Positions 1-6,726 of a stretch of DNA of 7,527 bases are shown here, piece by piece. The stretch is from Mycobacterium sp. (GTDB lineage: Bacteria > Actinomycetota > Actinomycetes > Mycobacteriales > Mycobacteriaceae): NCBI GenBank assembly GCA_018882545.1, contig VERS01000070.1:1-7527 (forward strand), in the 5' to 3' direction. Both the position numbers and the translations under genes were made by a program. The number at the start of each line of letters is the position of its first letter. The first letter of the stretch is position 1. The notes under the pieces are model-generated. The model did no database searches and had not been told where the DNA came from. It was given only the letters and a program-made list of their open reading frames with translations.

Positions 1-1523
1 TGCCCGCCGATCTGCAGCGCACCTCGCCGTTCTTACAGCACCCGGTGTTCAACAAGCACCACTCCGAGACGGCGATGCTGCGCTTCCTGCGCAAGCTCTC
101 CGATAAGGACCTGGCCTTGGACCGCACCATGATCCCGTTGGGCTCCTGCACCATGAAGCTCAACTCGGCGATCGAGATGGAGCCGATCAGCTTCCCCGGC
201 TTCGCCACCATCCATCCCTACGCCCCAGTCGAGCAGACCTCCGGCTACCACGGGCTGATCAGCGACCTGGAGCGGTGGCTGTGCGAGATCACCGGATACG
301 ACCGGATCTCCTTGCAGCCCAACGCCGGATCGCAGGGCGAGCTGGCCGGGCTGCTGGCCATCCACGCCTACCACCAGTCCCGCGGCGAGAACGACCGGGA
401 CATCGTCCTGATCCCGCAATCCGCGCACGGCACCAACGCCGCCTCGGCGGTGCTGGCCGGGCTGAAGGTGGTCGTGGTCGCCACCGCTGACGACGGCAAT
501 ATCGACCTCGTCGACCTGCGGGCCAAGATCGCTGCGCACGAGGGCCGGGTCGCGGCGATCATGCTGACCTACCCGTCCACCCACGGTGTCTACGAGGAGG
601 AGGTCGGCACCGTCTGCGACCTCGTGCACGAGGCCGGCGGTCAGGTCTACGTCGATGGGGCCAACCTCAACGCCCTGGTCGGTCTGGCCCAGCCGGGCAA
701 GTTCGGCGGCGACGTCAGCCACCTGAACCTGCACAAGACCTTCTGCATTCCGCACGGCGGCGGTGGCCCCGGTGTCGGCCCGGTGGCCGTCCGGGAGCAC
801 CTGGCGCCGTTCCTGCCGGGTGATCCGCTCGGCGGTTCGGAACTGGGTGTGCCGGTGTCGGCAGCCAACTTCGGCTCAGCCGGCATCCTGCCGATCGTCT
901 GGGCGTACCTGGCGCTGATGGGTCCCGACGGACTGACTGAGGCGACCAAGGTCGCTGTGCTGTCGGCGAACTACCTCGCCAAGAGGTTGGACCGCTACTT
1001 CCCGGTGCTCTACACCGGTCCGGACGGACTGGTGGCCCACGAGTGCATCCTGGATCTGCGTGAGATCACCAAGCAGACCGGGGTGACCGCCGAGGACGTC
1101 GCCAAGCGGCTCATCGACTACGGATTCCACGCGCCCACGCTGTCCTTCCCGGTCAGCGGCACGCTGATGGTGGAGCCCACGGAATCCGAGGACCTCGCCG
1201 AGGTCGACCGGTTCATCGACGCCATGATCGCCATCCGCGCCGAGATCGACCGGGTGGCGGCCGGGGAGTGGCCGCTGGAGCGCAGCCCGTTGCGTCAGGC
1301 GCCGCACACCGCCGAGCAGATCGCCTCCGATGACTGGGATCTGCCGTACTCGCGGCAGACCGCCGGCTATCCGGTAGCGAACCTGCGGGGCTCCAAGTAC
1401 TGGCCGCCCGTCCGCCGGATCGACGGTGTGCGCGGCGACCGCAACCTGATCTGCTCCTGCCCCGCGCCGGAAGCATTCGACACCACCGAGACCACCACCA
1501 ACCGTGAGGAGATCAACGTATGA
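1..1523 (+). CDS. gcvP: Glycine dehydrogenase (decarboxylating), P-protein, C-terminal part (5' end outside window)
   Basis: P-protein of the cytoplasmic glycine cleavage system. It is a PLP enzyme that decarboxylates glycine and passes the aminomethyl group to the lipoyl arm of GcvH. The reading frame is already open at base 3 ([17 protein letters not shown]), so the GTG at 45 is an internal codon. About 506 residues are visible of the usual ~950. The segment [12 protein letters not shown] (fragment residues ~43-54) is the long-form signature, which argues against the split GcvPB subunit, where [13 protein letters not shown] is typical. [18 protein letters not shown] carries the PLP lysine (codon 735-737, fragment residue 245) and the glycine-rich loop. 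[32 protein letters not shown] and GDRNLICSC (from fragment residue 478) follow the family order to the C-terminus. The stop overlaps the gcvT start by four bases (ATGA), so translation is probably coupled. The N-terminal half and the promoter cannot be judged. Confidence 0.97.
   Translation, partial: PADLQRTSPFLQHPVFNKHHSETAMLRFLRKLSDKDLALDRTMIPLGSCTMKLNSAIEMEPISFPGFATIHPYAPVEQTSGYHGLISDLERWLCEITGYDRISLQPNAGSQGELAGLLAIHAYHQSRGENDRDIVLIPQSAHGTNAASAVLAGLKVVVVATADDGNIDLVDLRAKIAAHEGRVAAIMLTYPSTHGVYEEEVGTVCDLVHEAGGQVYVDGANLNALVGLAQPGKFGGDVSHLNLHKTFCIPHGGGGPGVGPVAVREHLAPFLPGDPLGGSELGVPVSAANFGSAGILPIVWAYLALMGPDGLTEATKVAVLSANYLAKRLDRYFPVLYTGPDGLVAHECILDLREITKQTGVTAEDVAKRLIDYGFHAPTLSFPVSGTLMVEPTESEDLAEVDRFIDAMIAIRAEIDRVAAGEWPLERSPLRQAPHTAEQIASDDWDLPYSRQTAGYPVANLRGSKYWPPVRRIDGVRGDRNLICSCPAPEAFDTTETTTNREEINV
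1506..1511 (+). promoter_or_regulatory. Ribosome binding site for gcvT
   Basis: GAGGAG lies inside the last codons of gcvP, 8 nt before the ATG at 1520. It is a strong Shine-Dalgarno match that supports this start and the four-base overlap with gcvP. Confidence 0.75.
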
Positions 1524-2656
1524 CCACCACCGAGAAGGCACCGGCCGGAGTCTCGCCACTACTGGGCGAACACCAGGCCCTGGGTGCGTCGTTCACCGAC
1601 TTCGCCGGATGGCAGATGCCGCTGAAGTACTCCAGCGAGTTAGCCGAACACCACGCAGTGCGCGACGCCGTCGGCCTGTTCGACCTCTCGCACATGGGGG
1701 AGATCGACGTCAGCGGCCCCGATGCCGCAGCGCTGCTGGACTACGCGCTGGTCGGCGAGTTGTCCAAAGTGGCGGTCGGCAAGGCGAAGTACTCGCTGAT
1801 CTGCAATCCTGACGGGGGCGTGATCGACGACCTGGTGGTCTACCGGCTCGCCGACGACCACTTCCTGGTGGTCGCCAACGCCGCCAATTACCCGGCGGTC
1901 CACCAGGAGATCAGTTCCCGCGCAGCGGAATTCGATGTCACCGTCGCCGACGAGTCCGTCCACACCGCGTTGATCGCGGTCCAGGGGCCCAAGGCGCAGG
2001 ACGTGGTGTCCTCGCTGGTCTCTGACGACCAGAAGCAGGTTGTCGCCGACCTGAAGTACTACGCCAGCACCCCCGCGGTGGTGGCCGGCATCGACGTGCT
2101 GCTGGCCCGCACCGGTTACACCGGCGAGGACGGTTTCGAGCTGTATGTGCCCAACGAGCAGGCCGCCGCCCTGTGGGGCGAACTGCTCGACGCCACCACC
2201 AAGCAGGGTGGTTCGGCGGCCGGGTTGGCCTGCCGCGACACCCTGCGACTGGAGGCCGGGATGGCGCTCTACGGTCACGAACTGAACCTGGACACCAACC
2301 CCTACGAGGCAGGCCTGGGCAAGGTCGTCCGGCTTGACCGCGGAAACGACCGCGGGTTCGTCGGCCGCGAGGCGCTGCAGTCGCTGTCCGAGCAGCCGGT
2401 CGCCCGGGTCCTGGTCGGACTGCGCGGCGAGGGTCGGCGGGCGGCGCGTGCCGACTACCCGGTGTGCGACGCGGCCGGCGAGAAGGTCGTGGGCACCGTC
2501 ACCTCCGGTGCGCTCTCACCCACGCTCGGCTACCCGATCGCCCTGGCCTTCGTGGACGCCGCCCTGGCCGAGCCCGGTACCGAACTCACCGTCGACGTGC
2601 GTGGCCGCAAGGAGCCGTTCGTCGTCGTTCCGTCCCAGTTCTACCGGCGCGGATAG
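1520..2656 (+). CDS. gcvT: Aminomethyltransferase, glycine cleavage T-protein
   Basis: T-protein of the glycine cleavage system. It releases ammonia from the aminomethyl-lipoyl arm of GcvH and moves the one-carbon unit to tetrahydrofolate, giving 5,10-methylene-THF. The 378 residues are close to the family norm (~365-375). The N-terminal folate-binding domain is clear: [10 protein letters not shown] (28-37), [19 protein letters not shown] (44-62) and [12 protein letters not shown] (99-110). The Asp pair D103-D104 contains the position known in T-proteins to be needed for folate binding and catalysis. [13 protein letters not shown] (198-210), [18 protein letters not shown] (238-255) and the C-terminal barrel segment [19 protein letters not shown] (325-343) complete the family order. 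The start is fixed by a GAGGAG 8 nt upstream. The gene overlaps gcvP by 4 nt and is followed after 50 nt by gcvH. No truncation or lost motif was seen. YgfZ- or dimethylglycine-dehydrogenase-like relatives share the fold, but the motifs and neighbours make GcvT the clear call. Confidence 0.97.
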   Translation: MTTTEKAPAGVSPLLGEHQALGASFTDFAGWQMPLKYSSELAEHHAVRDAVGLFDLSHMGEIDVSGPDAAALLDYALVGELSKVAVGKAKYSLICNPDGGVIDDLVVYRLADDHFLVVANAANYPAVHQEISSRAAEFDVTVADESVHTALIAVQGPKAQDVVSSLVSDDQKQVVADLKYYASTPAVVAGIDVLLARTGYTGEDGFELYVPNEQAAALWGELLDATTKQGGSAAGLACRDTLRLEAGMALYGHELNLDTNPYEAGLGKVVRLDRGNDRGFVGREALQSLSEQPVARVLVGLRGEGRRAARADYPVCDAAGEKVVGTVTSGALSPTLGYPIALAFVDAALAEPGTELTVDVRGRKEPFVVVPSQFYRRG

Positions 2657-2693
2657 CGCCCCGGTCCCCAACCGTCCCAATCCAGTCACCCCT

Positions 2694-2698
2694 AGGAG
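2694..2698 (+). promoter_or_regulatory. Ribosome binding site for gcvH
   Basis: AGGAG sits 8 nt before the ATG at 2707, in the 50-nt gcvT-gcvH spacer. The gcvH frame stays open far upstream (to about 2464, inside gcvT), so this site, together with family length, decides the start. The rest of the spacer (2657-2693) is C-rich and shows no inverted repeat that I can see. Confidence 0.75.
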
Positions 2699-2706
2699 CA
2701 CACACC

Positions 2707-3105
2707 ATGTCAACCATCCCCAACGATCGCAGCTACACCGACGAGCACGAGTGGGTCATGATCGCCCCCGGCGCCGACCTGCCCGACATCCCGGTCCGGA
2801 TCGGGATCACCACGGTGGCCACCGATGCCCTCGGTGACCTCGTCTACGTCGACCTGCCTCAGGTCGGTGCCACCGTCACCGTCGGTGAGGCCTGCGGTGA
2901 GGTCGAGTCCACCAAGACTGTTTCCGAGCTCTACCCACCGGTCAGCGGCCGGGTCACCGAGGTGAACCAGGCCGCCGTCGACGATCCCGCCGTGATCAGC
3001 GCCGATCCCTACGGGGAGGGCTGGCTGTTCGCGGTCCAACCAGACGCGGCCGGCGCCCTGCTGACCGCTGCCGAATATGCGGAAAAGAACGGAGTCAGCG
3101 CATGA
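2707..3105 (+). CDS. gcvH: Glycine cleavage system H-protein, lipoyl carrier (atypical variant)
   Basis: H-protein, the small lipoylated shuttle that carries the aminomethyl intermediate from GcvP to GcvT and is reoxidised by lipoamide dehydrogenase. It has 132 residues (E. coli GcvH is 129). SYTDEHEWV (9-17) is the usual N-terminal start. [18 protein letters not shown] (64-81) is the lipoylation hairpin, with K70 as the expected lipoyl lysine. [19 protein letters not shown] (85-103) and GWLFAV (105-110) match the conserved C-terminal part. Between EHEWV and GIT there is a longer, Pro-rich loop ([13 protein letters not shown]) instead of the usual short turn. The segment after GIT reads TVATDALGD, without the Tyr/Phe usually found there (as in ITDYAQ or ITDFAQ). 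This suggests a divergent actinobacterial GcvH type, possibly matched to the GcvP and GcvT of this cluster. An RBS lies 8 nt upstream. The stop overlaps the glyA start by four bases. It is more than a generic biotinyl/lipoyl domain, because the whole GcvH order is present. Confidence 0.95.
   Translation: MSTIPNDRSYTDEHEWVMIAPGADLPDIPVRIGITTVATDALGDLVYVDLPQVGATVTVGEACGEVESTKTVSELYPPVSGRVTEVNQAAVDDPAVISADPYGEGWLFAVQPDAAGALLTAAEYAEKNGVSA
3091..3094 (+). promoter_or_regulatory. Ribosome binding site for glyA
   Basis: GGAG within the last codons of gcvH, 7 nt before the ATG at 3102. It supports the four-base ATGA overlap start. Confidence 0.6.
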
Positions 3106-4403
3106 GCACAACCACGTCGGTCATCGACAAGACCCTGGCCGAATTCGACCCGGAGGTCTCCCACTTAATCGACCTGGAACTCGTGCGTCAGCGTGAGGGC
3201 CTGGAGATGATCGCCTCGGAGAACCTCGCCCCGTATGCCGTGATGCAGGCACAGGGTTCGGTGCTGACCAACAAGTACGCCGAGGGCTATCCCGGACGGC
3301 GCTACTACGGCGGCTGCGAGCACGTCGACTCCATCGAGCGACTGGCCATCGAGCGGATCAAGAGTGTCTTCGGCGCCGGCTTCGCCAATGTGCAACCGCA
3401 CTCCGGCGCCCAGGCCAACGCCGCGGTGATGCAGGCGCTGATCAATCCGGGTGACACCATCCTCGGTCTGTCGCTGGACTGCGGCGGGCACCTCACCCAC
3501 GGGATGCGGCTGAACTTCTCCGGCAAGCTGTACAAGGTCGCCGCCTACGGGGTGTCCAAGGAGGACTTCCTGATCGACATGGAGGAGGTCGCCGCCGCGG
3601 CGCGAGAGCACAAGCCGCAGTTGATCATCGCCGGTTGGTCGGCCTACCCGCGGCCGCTGGACTTCGCGGCGTTCCGGGAGATCGCCGACGAGGTGGGCGC
3701 CTACCTGATGGTGGACATGGCACACTTCGCCGGTCTGGCGGCGGCCGGGCTGTACCCCAATCCGGTTCCGCACGCCCACGTGTCGACTTCGACGACGCAC
3801 AAGACCCTGGGCGGACCGCGGGGCGGGATCATCCTGACCAACGAGGCCGACCTGGCCAAGAAGTTCAACTCGGCGGTGTTCCCCGGCCAGCAGGGCGGCC
3901 CGTTGGAGCACGTGATCGCCGCCAAGGCGGTGGCGTTCAAGATGGCGCTGCAGCCCGAATTCGCCGAGCGTCAGCGCCGCACCATCGAAGGTGCGCAGAT
4001 CCTGGCCGACCGGTTGTCCCAATCCGATGTCGCGGCGAAGGGCATCGCCGTGCTCACCGGCGGCACCGACGTGCACCTGGTCCTGGTCGACCTGCGCGAT
4101 GCCGACCTCGACGGCCAGCAGGGCGAGGATCGGCTGGCCCAGATCGGAATCACGGTTAACCGCAACGCCGTTCCCTTCGACCCGCGCCCGCCGATGGTGT
4201 CCTCGGGTCTGCGGATCGGCACCCCGGCGCTGGCCACCCGCGGGTTCGGGCCAGCCGAGTTCGGGGAGGTGTCCGACGTGATCGCGCAAGCGCTCATCGC
4301 CGCACCCGATGCGGACCTGAGCGGATTGGCCGCCCGGGTCAGCGATCTGGCGCACCGCTTCCCGATCTATCCCGAGTTGGGCCAGCCGGGATCGGGGGTC
4401 TAG
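3102..4403 (+). CDS. glyA: Serine hydroxymethyltransferase, GlyA2-type
   Basis: PLP enzyme of the cytoplasm that interconverts serine + THF and glycine + 5,10-methylene-THF. Here it probably runs toward serine, using the methylene-THF made by GcvT. The 433 residues fit the bacterial family. Visible motifs in order are GLEMIASEN (33-41), [19 protein letters not shown] (55-73, with Y59 and the proton-handling E61), GGHLTHG (128-134, H130 stacking on PLP), VDMAHFAGL (204-212, D205 for the PLP ring nitrogen), [15 protein letters not shown] (228-242, K234 the Schiff-base lysine) and [14 protein letters not shown] (368-381, R371 for the substrate carboxylate). Its sequence style resembles M. tuberculosis GlyA2, which in that species also lies next to sdaA (Rv0070c-Rv0069c; recalled, not searched). 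An odd point is LDC before GGHLTHG: Cys127 sits where most bacterial enzymes have His. Its ATG overlaps the gcvH stop and sdaA follows 5 nt later, so it belongs to the glycine operon. Confidence 0.97.
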   Translation: MSTTTSVIDKTLAEFDPEVSHLIDLELVRQREGLEMIASENLAPYAVMQAQGSVLTNKYAEGYPGRRYYGGCEHVDSIERLAIERIKSVFGAGFANVQPHSGAQANAAVMQALINPGDTILGLSLDCGGHLTHGMRLNFSGKLYKVAAYGVSKEDFLIDMEEVAAAAREHKPQLIIAGWSAYPRPLDFAAFREIADEVGAYLMVDMAHFAGLAAAGLYPNPVPHAHVSTSTTHKTLGGPRGGIILTNEADLAKKFNSAVFPGQQGGPLEHVIAAKAVAFKMALQPEFAERQRRTIEGAQILADRLSQSDVAAKGIAVLTGGTDVHLVLVDLRDADLDGQQGEDRLAQIGITVNRNAVPFDPRPPMVSSGLRIGTPALATRGFGPAEFGEVSDVIAQALIAAPDADLSGLAARVSDLAHRFPIYPELGQPGSGV

Positions 4404-4408
4404 GGCCG

Positions 4409-5803
4409 ATGACCATCAGCGTGTTCGATCTGTTCACGGTCGGAATCGGGCCGTCCAGCTCGCACACGGTCGGACCGATGCGGGCTGCGGCGCGCTTCGT
4501 CGAGGGGTTACGCCGCTCCGGTCGGCTGGACTCGGTGGCCGGTGTCCGCGTCGACCTGTACGGATCGCTCGCGGCCACCGGCGCCGGGCACGGCACCCAG
4601 CCGGCCATCCTGCTGGGTCTGGACGGTCATCACCCGGAGACCATCCGCACCGATGTCAAGGAGGCACGGCTGGCCGAAATCCGTTCCGGTACAAAGGTCA
4701 TGCTCGGCGGGGACATCCCGGTGGATCTGCAGGAAAAGGATATGGTGCTGCACCCGTTGACGGTGCTGCCGGCCCACCCGAACGGTAAGCGGCTGACCGC
4801 ATTGGGCGCCGACGGAGAAGCCCTCGACGTCCAGACCTACTTCTCCATCGGCGGCGGGTTCGTGGTGACCGAGGCTGAGGCGGAGGCTTCGGCGGCCGGT
4901 ACCACGGCCGAACCGAGCCTGGGACTGACCTTCTCCTCCGCGGAGGAGTTGCTCAAACTCACCGAGACCGAGAACATGACGATCTGCGAGGTGATGCTCA
5001 CCCATGAGACCGCCACCCGCAGCGAGGCCGAGGTGCGTGAGCGCCTGCTGCACATCCGTGACGTCATGGTGGAATGCGAACGCAACGGCATCAGCCGCAC
5101 CGGCATCCTGCCGGGCGGCCTGCAGGTGCGCCGCCGGGCCCACGAATGGTTCAACCGCCTCAACGCCGAGGACCCGCACCGCTCTGCCGAATTCGCCGAG
5201 GACTGGGTCAACCTGGTCGCACTGGCGGTCAACGAGGAGAACGCCTCCGGGGGACGGGTCGTCACCGCGCCGACCAACGGTGCAGCCGGGATCATCCCTG
5301 CCGTCCTGCACTACGCGGTGCACTACACCCCGGCCGGCAAAGCCGATCCCGATGACGCGTGCGTGCGGTTCCTGCTCACCGCGGGGGCCATCGGATCGCT
5401 GTACAAGGAACGCGCCTCCATCTCCGGGGCGGAGGTGGGCTGCCAGGGCGAGGTCGGATCAGCGGCGTCGATGGCTGCCGGCGGACTGGCTGAAATCCTG
5501 GGCGGCACCCCGCAGCAGGTGGAAAACGCCGCCGAAATCGCGATGGAGCACAGCCTCGGCCTGACCTGCGACCCCATCGCCGGCCTGGTGCAGGTTCCGT
5601 GCATCGAACGCAACGCGATCTCGGCCGGCAAGGCCATCAACGCCGCTCGGATGGCCCTGCGCGGGGACGGTACGCACCTGGTCAGCCTGGACGAGGTTAT
5701 CGACACCATGCGCACCACGGGCCTGGACATGAGCAACAAGTACAAGGAGACCGCCCTCGGCGGTCTAGCCGTCAACGTATCGGTCAACTACATCGAGTGC
5801 TGA
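4409..5803 (+). CDS. sdaA: L-serine dehydratase (L-serine deaminase), single-chain iron-sulfur type
   Basis: Converts L-serine to pyruvate and ammonia using an oxygen-sensitive [4Fe-4S] cluster, not PLP. It is the last step of the glycine-to-pyruvate route laid out in this cluster. The 464 residues are close to E. coli SdaA (454). The N-terminal beta-domain opens with [20 protein letters not shown] (4-23) and the alpha-domain runs from about 180 to the end. Expected cluster ligands are C345 ([10 protein letters not shown]), C387 (GLTCDPIAG) and C398 (QVPCIERNA). [17 protein letters not shown] (286-302) and [19 protein letters not shown] (442-460) are also conserved. The protein ends in YIEC, with Cys464 as the last residue, as in the Legionella enzyme whose C-terminal cysteine enters the active site and acts as an internal inhibitor. 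The start lies 5 nt after the glyA stop. Only weak Shine-Dalgarno candidates precede it (a G run at 4394-4398, AGGG at 4402-4405), so translation may depend on coupling to glyA. Confidence 0.96.
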   Translation: MTISVFDLFTVGIGPSSSHTVGPMRAAARFVEGLRRSGRLDSVAGVRVDLYGSLAATGAGHGTQPAILLGLDGHHPETIRTDVKEARLAEIRSGTKVMLGGDIPVDLQEKDMVLHPLTVLPAHPNGKRLTALGADGEALDVQTYFSIGGGFVVTEAEAEASAAGTTAEPSLGLTFSSAEELLKLTETENMTICEVMLTHETATRSEAEVRERLLHIRDVMVECERNGISRTGILPGGLQVRRRAHEWFNRLNAEDPHRSAEFAEDWVNLVALAVNEENASGGRVVTAPTNGAAGIIPAVLHYAVHYTPAGKADPDDACVRFLLTAGAIGSLYKERASISGAEVGCQGEVGSAASMAAGGLAEILGGTPQQVENAAEIAMEHSLGLTCDPIAGLVQVPCIERNAISAGKAINAARMALRGDGTHLVSLDEVIDTMRTTGLDMSNKYKETALGGLAVNVSVNYIEC

Positions 5804-5815
5804 GCCGAGAGAACC

Positions 5816-5819
5816 GGAG
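5816..5819 (+). promoter_or_regulatory. Ribosome binding site for pdxS
   Basis: GGAG in the 22-nt sdaA-pdxS spacer, 6 nt before the ATG at 5826. It supports this start, which gives a short N-terminal tail before [17 protein letters not shown]. The spacer is too short to hold a terminator plus a full promoter. Confidence 0.7.
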
Positions 5820-5825
5820 ATCACT

Positions 5826-6722
5826 ATGGCACACAACGGATCACAGACTGGGACCGCACGGGTTAAGCGGGGGATGGCCGAGATGCTCAAGGGTGGGGTG
5901 ATCATGGATGTGGTCACCCCTGAGCAGGCGCGGATCGCCGAGGGCGCCGGGGCGGTGGCGGTGATGGCCCTGGAGCGGGCGCCCGCCGATATCCGCGCGC
6001 AGGGTGGGGTGGCGCGGATGAGCGATCCGGATCTGATCGAGGGCATCATCGAGGCGGTCAGCATTCCGGTGATGGCCAAGGCGCGGATCGGGCATTTCGT
6101 GGAGGCCCAGGTCCTGCAGAGCCTGGGTGTGGACTATGTCGACGAGTCCGAGGTGCTGACGCCGGCGGACTACACCCACCACATCGACAAGTGGGCGTTC
6201 ACGGTGCCGTTCATGTGCGGGGCCACCAATCTGGGTGAGGCGTTGCGCCGGATCACCGAGGGGGCGGCGATGATCCGGTCCAAGGGGGAGGCCGGCACCG
6301 GTGATGTGTCGAATGCGACCATGCATATGCGCACCATCGGCGGGGAGATCCGCCGGTTGACGTCGTTGTCCGAGGACGAGTTGTTCGTGGCGGCCAAGGA
6401 GTTGGCGGCGCCCTATGACCTGGTGGTGGAGGTGGCCCGGGCGGGCAAGTTGCCGGTGACGCTGTTCACCGCGGGTGGGATCGCCACGCCGGCGGATGCG
6501 GCGATGATGATGCAACTCGGCGCCGAGGGGGTGTTCGTCGGGTCGGGGATCTTCAAGTCGGGGGATCCTGCGCAGCGGGCGGCGGCGATCGTCAAGGCGA
6601 CCACGTTCTTCGACGATCCCGATGTGCTGGCCAAGGTGTCGCGGGGTCTGGGTGAGGCGATGGTCGGCATCAACGTCGACGACATCCCGCAACCGCACCG
6701 ACTGGCACAACGCGGTTGGTGA
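5826..6722 (+). CDS. pdxS: Pyridoxal 5'-phosphate synthase subunit PdxS
   Basis: Synthase subunit of the DXP-independent vitamin B6 pathway. It is a (beta/alpha)8-barrel that condenses ribose 5-phosphate, glyceraldehyde 3-phosphate and ammonia, supplied by the glutaminase PdxT, into PLP. The family normally forms a dodecamer in the cytoplasm. The 298 residues are normal for the family. Key residues are visible: D28 in [14 protein letters not shown]85 in [16 protein letters not shown] (Schiff base with the pentose phosphate) and K153 in [20 protein letters not shown] (second lysine). They match Bacillus D24, K81 and K149 with a constant offset of +4. [20 protein letters not shown] (213-232) and [14 protein letters not shown] (235-248) form the phosphate-binding end of the barrel. 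It follows sdaA by 22 nt with a good RBS, and the thioesterase gene begins 4 nt after its stop. Its codon use (more GGG glycine and GTG valine) differs from the gcv genes. Eukaryotic-type SNZ/PDX1 is the same family, so no other identity is likely. Confidence 0.98.
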   Translation: MAHNGSQTGTARVKRGMAEMLKGGVIMDVVTPEQARIAEGAGAVAVMALERAPADIRAQGGVARMSDPDLIEGIIEAVSIPVMAKARIGHFVEAQVLQSLGVDYVDESEVLTPADYTHHIDKWAFTVPFMCGATNLGEALRRITEGAAMIRSKGEAGTGDVSNATMHMRTIGGEIRRLTSLSEDELFVAAKELAAPYDLVVEVARAGKLPVTLFTAGGIATPADAAMMMQLGAEGVFVGSGIFKSGDPAQRAAAIVKATTFFDDPDVLAKVSRGLGEAMVGINVDDIPQPHRLAQRGW

Positions 6723-6726
6723 GCAA

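Noticed and set aside
45..1523. Start of a split P-protein subunit (GcvPB) at GTG 45
   Set aside because: The frame is open and conserved before base 45 ([17 protein letters not shown]), and the [12 protein letters not shown] motif is of the long single-chain type. There is no RBS before 45.
1640..2278. 212-codon minus-strand open frame opposite gcvT
   Set aside because: It is antisense to conserved GcvT motifs, and its translation is V/G/D/H-rich without a recognisable fold.
2464..2706. Upstream extension of gcvH to about 2464 inside gcvT
   Set aside because: It would add about 80 Arg-rich residues that are the frame shadow of gcvT. The AGGAG at 2694-2698 and the family length set the start at 2707.
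2657..2706. Possible terminator or promoter in the gcvT-gcvH spacer
   Set aside because: The sequence is C-rich without an inverted repeat, T run or clear -10/-35 pair. Only the gcvH RBS is convincing.
3165..4355. 396-codon open frame on the minus strand opposite glyA
   Set aside because: It is fully antisense to a protein with every SHMT motif. Long antisense frames are expected at high GC3, and its translation shows no recognisable domain, only G/R/V/H-rich sequence.
4508..5323. 271-codon minus-strand open frame opposite sdaA
   Set aside because: It is a GC-driven antisense shadow of a well-conserved enzyme, with no domain seen.
6652..6726. Thioesterase start at GTG 6652 overlapping pdxS
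   Set aside because: The added residues (Arg/Ser/Thr-rich) are the frame shadow of the pdxS C-terminus and do not resemble the start of TesB proteins.
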